Assembly: GCA_900470445.1 (NCBI GenBank) | Contig: UCAU01000028.1 | Location: 62,196 to 126,195 of the forward strand | Source: Hyphomicrobiales bacterium | GTDB taxonomy: Bacteria; Pseudomonadota; Alphaproteobacteria; Rhizobiales; Devosiaceae | Length of the DNA: 64,000 nucleotides | Direction: 5' to 3' | Shown here: piece by piece, positions 1 through 8,943 of the stretch | Position numbering within the stretch: the stretch's first letter is position 1 | Layout of the letters: every line of letters starts with the position of its first letter | The notes under the pieces: generated by a model | What the model was told of the DNA's origin: nothing | The model's database searches: none | The model's input: only the letters and a program-made list of their open reading frames with translations | Program-made: the position numbers and the translations under genes

Positions 1-33
1 ACCCGTCTCTTGCTGCCACCAGCAACCGGCCAT

Positions 34-50
34 GTCAAATATTGTTTGAC
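34..50. repeat. Inverted repeat in the left-edge noncoding stretch
   Basis: A 17-bp dyad with 6-7-bp arms (GTCAAAT/GTTTGAC type) lies just beyond the end of the ROK regulator gene. It has the form of a regulator binding site for a gene left of the window, but nothing in view ties it to a protein. The other bases of 1-87 show no gene. Confidence 0.35.
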
Positions 51-87
51 GCGCGGAAAAGCACAATTTTTACAGGAAAGATTTGGG

Positions 88-1266
88 TTAGGTCCGCAAA
101 TCGAGGTTGGAAAGATCAAACTCCTCATGATGCGCCAAGGCCGCCGCCCCGATCGCACATTCAAACGCCCCGATCCGCGACACCGTCAGCAGCGGCAGGC
201 TCATCCCTGGCACCATGCGCCGCCCCAGCGGCCCCGCCACCCGCTCCACCACAGCATCCAGCACCGGCAGCATAGCCCCGCCCAGCACCACCTCATCAGG
301 GTCAAAAATATTGGTGATATCCACCAGCCCCTCGGTCAAATGTCCCGCTAGCGTGGTCACCGCCCGCTCGGCGTCCGGGTCACCCACGGTCAGTCCCGCC
401 GCCACCTGCGCCGGCAATTGCGGATCGGTCGCAGCCTCATCGACATCCCGATTGGTCGCATAGCGCTGCAGCGCCTTCAGGTTCACAAAAGTCTCCATGC
501 ACCCGCGCTGCCCGCAGCTACACAGCGGCCCGTCCGCCGCAATCCGCAAATGCCCGAACTCCGTCCCCAGCCCATTGCCCCCGCGCAGCAGCTTGTCGTC
601 GATAATCACCGCGCCGCCGCAACCTGTCCCGATCTTGAGGTAAACCACCACCCCATGATGCGGCCGCGGGTCCGAATAAATATGCCCGAACGCTGCCGCA
701 TTGGCATTGTTCTCGACATGGCAGGGCAGGGCGATCCGCGCCGCAATCAGCGCCCCGAGCTCGACATCCTTCCACCCCAGAATCGGCAGGTTGATCACAT
801 GCCCATCCCGCCGCACCAGCCCCGGCACGGTCACCCCCATCGCCCTGATACTGTCGCGATAGAGCGTCAGGCTCGCCAGCTTGTCCGCCACTAGGCCCAC
901 CACCTGTTCGGGCGCCAGTCCCCGGCCAAACGGCATCTCGTCCGTCTCGGCCACGCCCGCCGCCAGATCGAGCAGGGCGAAGCGCAACACGCCCACCCCG
1001 ATTTCCACGCCAAAGAAATAAGCCCCCTTCGGCTCCAGCGCGATATCGATCCCCGGCCGTCCTACATCGCGCCGCTTGGGACTGTCCTCGCGCGCCCTCT
1101 CGCTGACCATGCCGCGCGCCAAAAGGTCATCGATCATCCCGGTAATAGAGGCCCGCGTGAGGGATAGCCGCCGCGCCAGCTCCGCCCGCGACACCGGCCC
1201 GCTGACCCGCAAAATCCCCAGCAGCCGCCGCTCATTAATGTGCCGCACCAGCGACTGATTGGCCAT
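88..1266 (-). CDS. ROK-family transcriptional repressor (NagC/XylR type)
   Basis: A 392-residue DNA-binding sugar sensor. Residues 1-65 form a winged helix-turn-helix (RELARRLSLTRASITG), followed by a ROK domain with the zinc-binding CSCGQRGCME signature. This is the usual layout and length of NagC/XylR/Mlc-type repressors. I start at the ATG at 1266 (MANQSLVRHINERR), because the upstream in-frame codons add 12 residues that do not look like family sequence. It is transcribed away from the sugar operon that begins at 1418 and is the natural candidate to control it, with a sugar or sugar phosphate as inducer. The effector is unknown. Its coding strand is unusually G-rich for this genome. Confidence 0.9.
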   Translation of the reverse strand: MANQSLVRHINERRLLGILRVSGPVSRAELARRLSLTRASITGMIDDLLARGMVSERAREDSPKRRDVGRPGIDIALEPKGAYFFGVEIGVGVLRFALLDLAAGVAETDEMPFGRGLAPEQVVGLVADKLASLTLYRDSIRAMGVTVPGLVRRDGHVINLPILGWKDVELGALIAARIALPCHVENNANAAAFGHIYSDPRPHHGVVVYLKIGTGCGGAVIIDDKLLRGGNGLGTEFGHLRIAADGPLCSCGQRGCMETFVNLKALQRYATNRDVDEAATDPQLPAQVAAGLTVGDPDAERAVTTLAGHLTEGLVDITNIFDPDEVVLGGAMLPVLDAVVERVAGPLGRRMVPGMSLPLLTVSRIGAFECAIGAAALAHHEEFDLSNLDLRT

Positions 1267-1319
1267 GTTTCCGGTTTCCGTGACGGCGTAAAAACTCACC
1301 AAGCTCTAGCGGCGCCAGG

Positions 1320-1368
1320 TTGACAGCACAACTCTGCCGCTATTATGCTTCTTAAGTTAACAAATTAT
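1320..1368 (+). promoter_or_regulatory. Likely promoter and operator of the sugar operon
   Basis: TTGACA at 1320-1325 is followed after 15 bases by TATTAT at 1341-1346, a good sigma-70-type pair. Just downstream lies an AT-rich patch with two short palindromes (CTTAAG, GTTAAC) around 1350-1362, the kind of site ROK repressors bind. The stretch sits between the divergent ROK regulator and the Gfo/Idh gene. Confidence 0.5.
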
Positions 1369-1417
1369 CGAACCGCCCGGCAATGGCGTATTCGACCAGC
1401 GGCGGGAGCACATCGAA

Positions 1418-2494
1418 ATGCCCAAAAAGCAGGAGCGGCTGCTGCGTGTCGGCGTGCTGGGCTGCGGCGCCATCGCCCAGGCCGCCCATTTCGAAAGCTG
1501 CACCAAGGCCGCCAATGCCGAGCTCTACGCCATCTGCGACGTGGCCGACGATTTGCGCAACCGCATGGCCGCCACTCACGCCCCGCAAAAAAGCTTTGCC
1601 GATTACGATGCCATGCTGGCCGATCCAGACCTGGAAGCGGTGATCATCGCCACCTCCGACGCCTTCCACGTCCCCGCCGCCCTGCGCGCCCTCGAGGCCG
1701 GCAAGCATGTGCTCTGCGAAAAGCCCCTCGCCACCTCCATCGAGGAAGCTGAAAGCCTGCGCGCCGCCGTTGCCACCTCAGGCAAACGCCTCCAGGTCGG
1801 CCACATGAAGCGGTTCGACGCGGGGCTGCAGGCTGCCAAGTCCTTCATCGACAATGGCATGGGCCAGCTCGTCGCCCTAAAAGCCTGGTATTGCGACAGC
1901 ACCCACCGCTATCCCATGACCGACGCCGTCCAGCCCCTGATCATCGCCAGCGCCGCTGCCCGCAAACCGGTCGAAAACCCCAAGGCCGATCTCGACCGCT
2001 ATTACATGCTCGCCCATGGCAGCCATCTGGTCGATACCGCCCGCTATTTCGCCGGCGAAATCAACGCCGTTCATGCCCGCCTCTCCAATCGCGCCGGCAT
2101 GCGCTGCTGGTTCATCGATGTCGAATTCGCCAATGGCACGCTGGGCCATCTCGATCTCACCGTCGCCGTCCGCATGGATTGGCACGAGGGCTTCCAGATC
2201 TATGGCGAAAACGGCTCCATTCTCGGCAAGACCTATAATCCTTGGTATTACAAAACCAGCGAGGTCGACATTTTCGACGAAGCAACCGGCGCCAGCTCCC
2301 GCGTTCTCGGCGCCGATGGCCATTTCTACCGCCGCCAGCTCGAAGCCTTTGCCGATACCATCCTGACCGGCGCCCCCCAGACCGGCGCCGATATCGAAGA
2401 CGGTATCGCCTCGGTCCGCGCCATGGTCGCCATCGCCCACTCGGTTAAGTCAGGCCAGCCCGCCCGCCTCGCCGACGTCGCGGGAGCCCTCTGA
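1418..2494 (+). CDS. Gfo/Idh/MocA-family oxidoreductase
   Basis: A 358-residue NAD(P)-dependent sugar or polyol dehydrogenase. The N-terminal Rossmann fold carries VGVLGCGAIAQ near residues 11-21 and the family signature EKPLATS near residue 100; the C-terminal half is the alpha/beta substrate domain. Length is normal. A GGGAG Shine-Dalgarno precedes the ATG. It is the first gene of a same-strand operon, its stop overlaps the start of the TIM-barrel isomerase (ATGA-type junction), and the pair is a common unit for oxidising and isomerising inositols, keto-glycosides or uncommon sugars. The substrate cannot be read from the sequence. Confidence 0.9.
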   Translation: MPKKQERLLRVGVLGCGAIAQAAHFESCTKAANAELYAICDVADDLRNRMAATHAPQKSFADYDAMLADPDLEAVIIATSDAFHVPAALRALEAGKHVLCEKPLATSIEEAESLRAAVATSGKRLQVGHMKRFDAGLQAAKSFIDNGMGQLVALKAWYCDSTHRYPMTDAVQPLIIASAAARKPVENPKADLDRYYMLAHGSHLVDTARYFAGEINAVHARLSNRAGMRCWFIDVEFANGTLGHLDLTVAVRMDWHEGFQIYGENGSILGKTYNPWYYKTSEVDIFDEATGASSRVLGADGHFYRRQLEAFADTILTGAPQTGADIEDGIASVRAMVAIAHSVKSGQPARLADVAGAL

Positions 2495-3315
2495 TGCGCC
2501 TGGGCATCTTCGCCAAAACCTTTCCCGGCGCCGATCCCATAACGGTCCTCGCCCAAGCCAAAGCTGCCGGCTTCGCCTCCGTGCAATACAACATGGCCTG
2601 CTCGGGCCTCCCCTCGATGCCCGACGCCATCACCCCAGCGCAGGCCCAAGCCGTCCACCACGCCGCCGAGCAAACCGGCCTCGCCATCGCCGCGGTCTCG
2701 GGCACCTACAATATGATCCACCCCGATCCCGCCATCCGCGCCACCGGCCTAGCCCGCCTCGAAATCCTCGCCGCATCCAGCGCCGACATGGGCACGAGCC
2801 TGCTCACCCTCTGCACCGGCACCCGCGACCCCCACGACCAATGGCGCCGCCACCCCGATAACGACACCCCCCAAGCCTGGCGCGACCTCCTCACCGAAAT
2901 GGAAAAAGCCGCCGCTATCGCCGAGCGCCACAACATCCGCCTCGGCATCGAGCCCGAACTCGCCAATGTCGTGGACTCGGCCGTCCGCGCCCGCCAATTG
3001 CTCGACGCCATCGCCAGCCCATCCCTCGCCATCGTGCTCGATCCGGCAAATCTGTTCGAACACGCAACCCTGCCGGAACAGCGCGACATCGTCGCCCACG
3101 CCGTCGATCTTCTGGCCGACCGCATCGTCATGGGCCACGCCAAGGACCGCACTGTCGACGGCGCCTTCACCACGGCCGGCACGGGCGTGCTCGACTATCG
3201 CCACTATATCGCCCGCTTGCGCGCCATCGGCTTTACCGGCTACCTGATCACCCACGGCCTCGAAGCAAGCGAGGCCCCCGCCGTCGCCACCTTCCTGCGA
3301 CAAGCCTTGTCATGA
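2494..3315 (+). CDS. Sugar phosphate isomerase/epimerase (xylose-isomerase-like TIM barrel)
   Basis: A 273-residue TIM-barrel protein of the AP endonuclease 2/xylose-isomerase-like family (IolE, hydroxypyruvate isomerase and relatives). Acidic and histidine residues expected to bind metal and substrate are visible: LGIEPELANV in the middle, MGHAKDR near residue 210, and a final GLEASE stretch. It overlaps both neighbours by a few bases, so it is translationally coupled to the Gfo/Idh dehydrogenase upstream and the hydrolase downstream. It probably isomerises or dehydrates the keto-sugar made by the dehydrogenase; the reaction is inferred from context only. Confidence 0.85.
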   Translation: MRLGIFAKTFPGADPITVLAQAKAAGFASVQYNMACSGLPSMPDAITPAQAQAVHHAAEQTGLAIAAVSGTYNMIHPDPAIRATGLARLEILAASSADMGTSLLTLCTGTRDPHDQWRRHPDNDTPQAWRDLLTEMEKAAAIAERHNIRLGIEPELANVVDSAVRARQLLDAIASPSLAIVLDPANLFEHATLPEQRDIVAHAVDLLADRIVMGHAKDRTVDGAFTTAGTGVLDYRHYIARLRAIGFTGYLITHGLEASEAPAVATFLRQALS

Positions 3316-4112
3316 AACGCCAGACCCTCGTCCGCGACGGCATCTCGCTCGCCTGGTACGACAGCGGCGGCTCCGGCACGCCCATCCTGTTCCAACACGG
3401 CCTCTGCGGCGACATCAACCAGACCCGCGAAGCTATCCCCGCCAGCCTCCGCCTCATCACCCTCGAATGCCGCGCCCACGGCGCTTCCGAAACCGGGTCG
3501 CTGCAAAACCTCTCCATCGCCACTTTCGCCGCTGACATCGCCGCGCTCATCACCGAGCTCGGCTTGGGCCCTATTATCCTCGGCGGCATCTCCATGGGCG
3601 CCGCCATCGCCACGCGCCTCGCCGTCCACCGACCCGATCTGGTGCGTGCCCTCACCCTGGTCCGCCCGGCTTGGATCGCCTCTGCCGCCCCACCCAATAT
3701 GCAGCCCAATGCAGAGGTCGGTGCGCTCCTCGCCCAAATGCCCGCAGACGCCGCCCGCGCCACCTTCCGCGCCAGCCCCACTCACGCTCATCTCGCCAAA
3801 ACCGCGCCCGACAATCTCGCCTCGCTGCTGGGCTTCTTCGAGCGCCAACCCATCGCCACCACCGCCGCCCTGCTGCAAGCCATCGCCGCCGACTGCCCCG
3901 GCATCACCGAGCACGATCTGGCCGCGCTGACCGTGCCCAGCCTCGTCATCGGCACCAGCCACGACGCCATCCACCCCTGGCCCATGGCCACCCGCCTCGC
4001 CGCCCTCATTCCGGGCGCCAAACTGCTCGAAGCCACACCCAAATCCATCGACAAACCCGGCTATCTGGCCGACCTTCACACCGCGCTCGCCGCCTTCTCC
4101 GAGGAAATCTGA
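3312..4112 (+). CDS. Alpha/beta-fold hydrolase
   Basis: A 266-residue single-domain alpha/beta hydrolase. The oxyanion motif is FQHG (27-30) and the nucleophile elbow is GGISMG with Ser94. The acid is probably the Asp in GTSHDAIHP. The usual C-terminal catalytic His before the last helix is not obvious: the corresponding stretch reads TPKSIDKPGYLADLH, so the base may be displaced or absent. It sits inside the sugar operon, overlapping the isomerase gene and one base from the epimerase-like gene. It may cleave a lactone or ester intermediate. Substrate unknown. Confidence 0.85.
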   Translation: MKRQTLVRDGISLAWYDSGGSGTPILFQHGLCGDINQTREAIPASLRLITLECRAHGASETGSLQNLSIATFAADIAALITELGLGPIILGGISMGAAIATRLAVHRPDLVRALTLVRPAWIASAAPPNMQPNAEVGALLAQMPADAARATFRASPTHAHLAKTAPDNLASLLGFFERQPIATTAALLQAIAADCPGITEHDLAALTVPSLVIGTSHDAIHPWPMATRLAALIPGAKLLEATPKSIDKPGYLADLHTALAAFSEEI

Positions 4113-4113
4113 A

Positions 4114-4803
4114 ATGCCCAGCCCCACCTGGCTTGCCGACCTGCCGCGCCATCGGCTCCTCGCCGAATATTCCATGTGGTCGGCCGATCTGGTCCGCCTC
4201 GCCGATGATTTGGCCCGCATCGAGCCCCATGCTGATCTGCTCCATATCGACGTGGCCGACGGCCATTTCGCTCCCGCGCTCCTGTTCTTCCCCGACCTCG
4301 TCGCCCGCATGCGCAGCGCCACAACCCGGCCCATCCACGTCCACCTCATGGTGACCGACGCGGTCCTGCTCGAGCAGATCACCCAATTCGCCGATGCCGG
4401 CGCGGACCTGATCAGCATCCACGTCGAAAACGCCGCCGTTGCCGACGCGGCTCTCGCTCTCCTTGCCAGCCGCAACGTGGCCAGTGGCATGGTTGCTCGC
4501 ATCGAAACCCCCGTCGCCAATCTGGCGCCCTATCTCGACCGCCTCGATTTCCTGACCCTGCTCGGCACCGCCATCGGCGTAAAAGGGCAGGGGCTCGACC
4601 CCAAAGCCGGCCCCCGCCTGCAGGAGGCCAAAGCCCGGATCGCCCAATCGAACCGCAACATCGTGCTCGCCGCCGATGGCGGCATTCGCGACACCACCGT
4701 ACCCCTGCTGCGCGCCGCCGGCGCACAAACTGTCGTCATGGGCTCGCTAGCCTTCGGCGCGCCAGACCTTGCCGCCCGCATGGCCTGGCTACACGCGCTC
4801 TAG
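4114..4803 (+). CDS. Ribulose-phosphate 3-epimerase-like protein
   Basis: A 229-residue TIM barrel of the ribulose-phosphate 3-epimerase family. Expected metal-site and catalytic stretches are present: HIDVADGHF near residue 48 (family MDGxF), HVHLMV near 75, and AADGGIRD near 190, followed by a phosphate-binding VMGS. Length is typical. The start ATG has GAGGAAATC ahead of it. The divergence from housekeeping Rpe and the location in a sugar operon suggest action on another ketose phosphate (allulose-, xylulose- or ribulose-phosphate). It lies three bases before a ROK kinase that could supply the phosphosugar. Confidence 0.85.
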   Translation: MPSPTWLADLPRHRLLAEYSMWSADLVRLADDLARIEPHADLLHIDVADGHFAPALLFFPDLVARMRSATTRPIHVHLMVTDAVLLEQITQFADAGADLISIHVENAAVADAALALLASRNVASGMVARIETPVANLAPYLDRLDFLTLLGTAIGVKGQGLDPKAGPRLQEAKARIAQSNRNIVLAADGGIRDTTVPLLRAAGAQTVVMGSLAFGAPDLAARMAWLHAL

Positions 4804-4805
4804 CC

Positions 4806-5693
4806 ATGACCAGCGCCCACGCCATCGGCATCGATATCGGCGGCACCAGCCTGCGCGGGGCCCGGGTCGACTTCTCCGGCCGCATCCTCGCTCGCGAGGA
4901 AACCGCCACCCTGGCGCAAGCCGGCCCCCAGGCCGTCGTCCAGCAGATCGCCGACCTCGTCGCCAAAATCGCCCCGGACCGCACTGGAATTACCGGGGCG
5001 GGCGTCTCTTCACCCGGCCCCATCGATACCGAACGCGGCCTCGCTTTGGGCGTGCCAACCCTTGCCGGCTGGTCCGATATCCCCATCGCCAGCATGATCC
5101 AGGCCGCGCTGAGCCTGCCCGTCCGCCTCGAAAACGACGCCATCGCCGCCGCCATCGGCGAATGGAAATTCGGCGCCGGGCAGGGCCTCTCCCACCTGCT
5201 CTATGTCACCATCAGCACCGGCATTGGCGGCGGCATCATTCTCGATGGCAAAGTCCTGCACGGGAGAATGGGCATGGCCGGCCATATCGGCCACATGACC
5301 ATCGAGCGCGACGGCGCCCCCTGCGCCTGCGGCAATCGCGGCTGCTGGGAAGCCTACGCCTCCGGCACCGCCTTCGCCCGCCGCATCGCCCCCCATTTCC
5401 CCAACCCAAAATCCGCCTTCACCGCCGCCACTGCGGGCAATCCCCTCGCCCTCCAACTCGTCACTGAGGAGGCCGACTGGCTCGGCATCGGCATCGCCAA
5501 CCTGCTCCACCTCTTCAGCCCCCAAACCGTGATCCTGGGCGGCGGCATAGCCAATGGCTTTCCGCTGCTGCTCCCGGGTATTCGGCGACGCGTCCAGGCC
5601 AATGCCATGCCGGCGTTTCGTGATGTCCCGATTGTCCCGGCAGCGCTGGGTGAAAATGCAGGTCTGGTCGGCGCTGCGGCCATGGTGATGTGA
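4806..5693 (+). CDS. ROK-family sugar kinase
   Basis: A 295-residue ROK protein without a DNA-binding domain, hence a kinase rather than a repressor. The ATP-binding DIGGTS motif is near residue 12, the catalytic-loop Asp lies in ENDAIAAAIGEW, and the zinc motif CACGNRGCWE is near residue 180. It would phosphorylate a hexose or hexosamine with ATP in the cytosol. It follows the epimerase-like gene by two bases and appears to end the first part of the operon; a gap of 115 bases then precedes the first SDR. Sugar specificity is unknown. Confidence 0.88.
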   Translation: MTSAHAIGIDIGGTSLRGARVDFSGRILAREETATLAQAGPQAVVQQIADLVAKIAPDRTGITGAGVSSPGPIDTERGLALGVPTLAGWSDIPIASMIQAALSLPVRLENDAIAAAIGEWKFGAGQGLSHLLYVTISTGIGGGIILDGKVLHGRMGMAGHIGHMTIERDGAPCACGNRGCWEAYASGTAFARRIAPHFPNPKSAFTAATAGNPLALQLVTEEADWLGIGIANLLHLFSPQTVILGGGIANGFPLLLPGIRRRVQANAMPAFRDVPIVPAALGENAGLVGAAAMVM

Positions 5694-5808
5694 GGCCGCT
5701 CAACGGGAATTTTTACGCAAGCAAACATATATATTGACGAGCCGAAGTAATCTCTCCTACCGTCACCCTGTCCAGAAGCGCGCCAACGCGCCGGGCAGGG
5801 AGAACCAC

Positions 5809-6537
5809 ATGAGCCAAAATCTTGCCGGCAAAATCGTACTGGTGACTGGCGCCAGCTCCGGCATCGGCCGGGCCCTGGCGCTTTCCGTCGCCGAAGCCGG
5901 CGCCAGCGTCGCCCTGGTCGGCCGTTCGGCCGATCGCCTCCAACTCGTCGCCAATCTCATCGGCCCCACGGCCCTCGTCCTCCCCGCCGATTTGGCTGAC
6001 GCAACTGCCGTCGAAACCGTCGCTAGTAAAACCCTCGCCCATTTCGGCCGCGTCGATATCCTGCTCGCCAATGCCGGCCTCTACATTCCCGGCGACGTGG
6101 CTGACGGCGATGCCGATGCCTGGGACGAGCTGGTGCAGGTCAATGTCAGCAGCGTCTTCCGCCTGATCCGCGCCGTGCTGCCCGGCATGATCGTCCGGCG
6201 CTCTGGCGATATCGTCGTCACCAGCTCGATTTCCGGCCATCAGGCCATTCAGTGGGAGCCGGTCTATTCCGCCTCCAAACACGCCATTCAGTCCTTCGTG
6301 CATGGCCTGCGCCGCCAGGTTGCGCCTGACAATGTGCGGGTCGGCGCCGTTGCGCCCGGCGTCGTGCTCAACGAGCTCTGGGGCTATGACGATCCCAATG
6401 AGATCGACGCCAAGGTCGCCGCCCATGAAGGCCTGCGCTCGCAAGACGTCGCCGACGCCGTCCTCTTCATGCTGACCCGTCCGCCCCACGTCACCATCCG
6501 CGATCTGGTCATCCTACCGCAGAACCAGGATATCTGA
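5809..6537 (+). CDS. Short-chain dehydrogenase/reductase (SDR)
   Basis: A 242-residue classical SDR. The cofactor motif TGASSGIG is near residues 13-20, NAG in LLANAGLY near 85, and the catalytic YSASK near 155 after a conserved Ser. The ATG at 5809 is preferred because AGGGAGAA precedes it; the reading frame runs upstream without a better start. The stop overlaps the GMC oxidoreductase start (TGATG). A TTGACG at 5734-5739 could be part of a separate promoter. Likely an NAD(P)-dependent alcohol or sugar oxidoreductase working with the GMC enzyme. Confidence 0.88.
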   Translation: MSQNLAGKIVLVTGASSGIGRALALSVAEAGASVALVGRSADRLQLVANLIGPTALVLPADLADATAVETVASKTLAHFGRVDILLANAGLYIPGDVADGDADAWDELVQVNVSSVFRLIRAVLPGMIVRRSGDIVVTSSISGHQAIQWEPVYSASKHAIQSFVHGLRRQVAPDNVRVGAVAPGVVLNELWGYDDPNEIDAKVAAHEGLRSQDVADAVLFMLTRPPHVTIRDLVILPQNQDI

Positions 6538-8180
6538 TGCAGCCCTACGACTACGTCATCGTGGGCGCCGGCGCCGCCGGTTGCGTGCTCGCCAATCGGC
6601 TCTCCGCCGACCCCAATGTCCGGGTCGCCCTGGTCGAAGCCGGCCCTGACCGCAATTCCCGAAAAGCCATCATCCGCATGCCGCTGGCCATGGTCGCCTT
6701 CATGGCCCCCGCTTTGGCCTTTCTCGGCGGCCCCAAATTCATGTCCTGGTTCACCACCGATCCCGAACCGGGCCTGCAAGGCCGCCAGATCGCTCTGCCG
6801 CGCGGCAAGGGCAGCGGCGGCAGTACCAATGTAAACGGCCAGATATTCATCCGCGGCCAGCGCGAGGATTTCGACCACTGGCGCGACCTGGGCAATCCCG
6901 GCTGGTCCTATGACGATCTACTGCCCTATTTCCGCAAGCTCGAACGCTTCGAACCCGATCCCACTAGCCCGGTCGACCCCGCCTTCCACGGCACCAATGG
7001 CCCCCTCACCGTCGCCCCCCTGCGCAGCCTCAACCCAATGGCCCGCGTCTATCTCGAGGCCGCCGCCCAAGCCGGCATTCCCTTCAATCCCGATTTCAAC
7101 GGTGCCAATCAGGCCGGCGCCGGCCTCTACACCTTCACCCAGCGCAATGGCGAACGCGTCACCGCCGAAGGCGCCTATCTCGATCCCATCCGCCACCGCC
7201 CCAATCTGCACATCCTGAGCGAACGCACCGTCACCAAAATCCTGTTCGACGGCAAACGCGCCACCGGCATCGCCTACGACAGCGCATCAGGGCAGGGCAC
7301 TCTCCCCGCGCGGGAAGTCATCCTCTCCGCCGGCTCCTTCGTCTCGCCACACCTGCTCCTGCTCTCGGGCATAGGCGACACCGGCCAATTGCAGCGCCAC
7401 GGCATCACCCCCGTCCAGCACCTCCCCGGCGTCGGCGAAAACCTGCAGGATCATCTCGACGTCACCCTGGAATATCGCGCCAAATCCACCGCGCCCTATG
7501 GCATTTCCTGGCGCGCCCTCCCGCGCAATATCCTCCACGTCCTAGACTGGCTCTTCCGCCGCCGCGGCCTCTTCGCCTCCACCACCGGGGAGGGCGGCGC
7601 CTTCATCTCAACCGTGCCCGGCCAATCCCGCCCCGATATCCAGCTCTTCTTCTGCACGGCCGTTGGCAACACGCAAAACGCCGGCGGTTTCACCGGCCAT
7701 GGCTTTCTCATGCATGTCTGCCAGCTCCGCCCCGGCAGCATTGGCCGCGTCAGCCTCACCAGCGCCGATCCCCACGCTAAGCCCTCGATCCTCTACAATT
7801 TTCTGCGCCATGAAGGCGCCATGGACGCGCTCCGCGCCGGCATCCGCATCGCCCGCAATATCATCGCCCAGTCCCCCTTCGCCCCGCATCTGGACCGCGA
7901 AGTCGACCCTGGCCCGGACGAACAAAGCGATGGCGCCCTCGACGCCTTCATCCGCCGCAGCGTCGGCACGCTCTTCCATCCCGTGGGCACCTGCGCCATG
8001 GGCACAGGCCCCGACGCCGTTGTCGACCCGGCGACCCTCCGCGTCCACGGCGTCACGGGCCTGCGCGTCGTCGACGCCTCCATCATGCCCACAATCGTCT
8101 CCGGCAACACGGTCGCCGCCACCTATTGCATCGCCGAAAAGGCCGCCGACCTCATCATGAAGGAACCAAGCAATGGCTGA
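6537..8180 (+). CDS. GMC-family FAD-dependent oxidoreductase (choline dehydrogenase-like)
   Basis: A 547-residue glucose-methanol-choline oxidoreductase. The FAD-binding VGAGAAGCVLANRL motif is at the extreme N-terminus, the first GMC signature (GKGSGGSTNVNG) near residue 95, and the C-terminal active-site histidine in HPVGTC plus SGNTV with a conserved Asn. There is no signal peptide, so it should be cytosolic. It overlaps the SDR genes on both sides. It should oxidise an alcohol or sugar hydroxyl using FAD; the electron acceptor and substrate are unknown. Confidence 0.92.
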   Translation: MQPYDYVIVGAGAAGCVLANRLSADPNVRVALVEAGPDRNSRKAIIRMPLAMVAFMAPALAFLGGPKFMSWFTTDPEPGLQGRQIALPRGKGSGGSTNVNGQIFIRGQREDFDHWRDLGNPGWSYDDLLPYFRKLERFEPDPTSPVDPAFHGTNGPLTVAPLRSLNPMARVYLEAAAQAGIPFNPDFNGANQAGAGLYTFTQRNGERVTAEGAYLDPIRHRPNLHILSERTVTKILFDGKRATGIAYDSASGQGTLPAREVILSAGSFVSPHLLLLSGIGDTGQLQRHGITPVQHLPGVGENLQDHLDVTLEYRAKSTAPYGISWRALPRNILHVLDWLFRRRGLFASTTGEGGAFISTVPGQSRPDIQLFFCTAVGNTQNAGGFTGHGFLMHVCQLRPGSIGRVSLTSADPHAKPSILYNFLRHEGAMDALRAGIRIARNIIAQSPFAPHLDREVDPGPDEQSDGALDAFIRRSVGTLFHPVGTCAMGTGPDAVVDPATLRVHGVTGLRVVDASIMPTIVSGNTVAATYCIAEKAADLIMKEPSNG

Positions 8181-8943
8181 TTTCACCGGCAAGGTCGCCC
8201 TGGTCACCGGCACCACCGGCATTGGCCGAGCCACCGCCCTCAAACTCGCCGCCGAGGGCGCCCAAGTCATGGCTTTGGGGCTAGACACAGCGGGCAATGC
8301 CGAGCTCGCCACCCACGCCAACATCGCCACGCGCCTGACCGATGTCTCCGTTCCCGAACAGGTTCAAGCCGCCATTGCCGAAACCGTAGCCCGCCTGGGT
8401 GGCCTCGACATCATCGTCAATTCCGCCGCCATCCATCCCTATGGCGATTGCGTCACGACCAGCCCGCAAACCTTCGCGCAATGCCTCGCCGTCAATGTCG
8501 GATCGATCCACCTCACCGCCCATTTCGGCGTGCCGCTTCTGCGCCAGCGCGGCGGCGGCAGTATCGTCAACATTTCCAGCGTCCAGGGCCATGCCAGCCA
8601 GAATAACGTGGCCGCCTATGCCGCCTCCAAAGGCGCCATCCATGCGCTGACCCGCGCCATGGCGCTCGATTTCGCCGGCGACAATATCCGCGTCAATTCG
8701 GTCAGCCCCGGCTCGGTCCGCACGCCCATTCTCGAGCGCGCCGCCCGCCACAGCGACGGCCAGGATGTTGATATTGCAGCAGCTTTCGCCCGCTTCGGCG
8801 CGGCCCATCCGCTGGGCCGCATTGGCGAGCCCGAGGAAGTCGCCGAGCTGGTCGCCTTCCTCGCCTCATCCCGCGCCGCCTTCATCACCGGCGCCGACCA
8901 CCGCATCGATGGCGGTTTGACCGCCGGCATTGCCGTGCGCTGA
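8173..8943 (+). CDS. Short-chain dehydrogenase/reductase with a shortened dinucleotide motif
   Basis: A 256-residue classical SDR with NSAA near residue 80, a Ser in SIVNISS and catalytic YAASK near 155. The nucleotide-binding loop reads TGTTGIG, one residue shorter than the usual TGxxxGxG, which is odd and may alter cofactor binding. It overlaps the GMC gene by 8 bases, so it is coupled to it. It ends the plus-strand operon and abuts, tail to tail with no gap, the KbaZ-like gene on the other strand. Substrate unknown. Confidence 0.85.
   Translation: MADFTGKVALVTGTTGIGRATALKLAAEGAQVMALGLDTAGNAELATHANIATRLTDVSVPEQVQAAIAETVARLGGLDIIVNSAAIHPYGDCVTTSPQTFAQCLAVNVGSIHLTAHFGVPLLRQRGGGSIVNISSVQGHASQNNVAAYAASKGAIHALTRAMALDFAGDNIRVNSVSPGSVRTPILERAARHSDGQDVDIAAAFARFGAAHPLGRIGEPEEVAELVAFLASSRAAFITGADHRIDGGLTAGIAVR

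Noticed and set aside
34-50. Third copy of the F420 operator
   Set aside because: The dyad has half-sites GTCAAA/TTTGAC in the opposite arrangement and differs in the core.
88-1266. ROK gene read as a sugar kinase
   Set aside because: The N-terminal winged helix-turn-helix makes it a regulator.
3240-4520. A 426-codon minus-strand frame antisense to the hydrolase and epimerase genes
   Set aside because: Low-complexity Gly/Ala/Arg composition and no motif; a shadow of the plus-strand genes.
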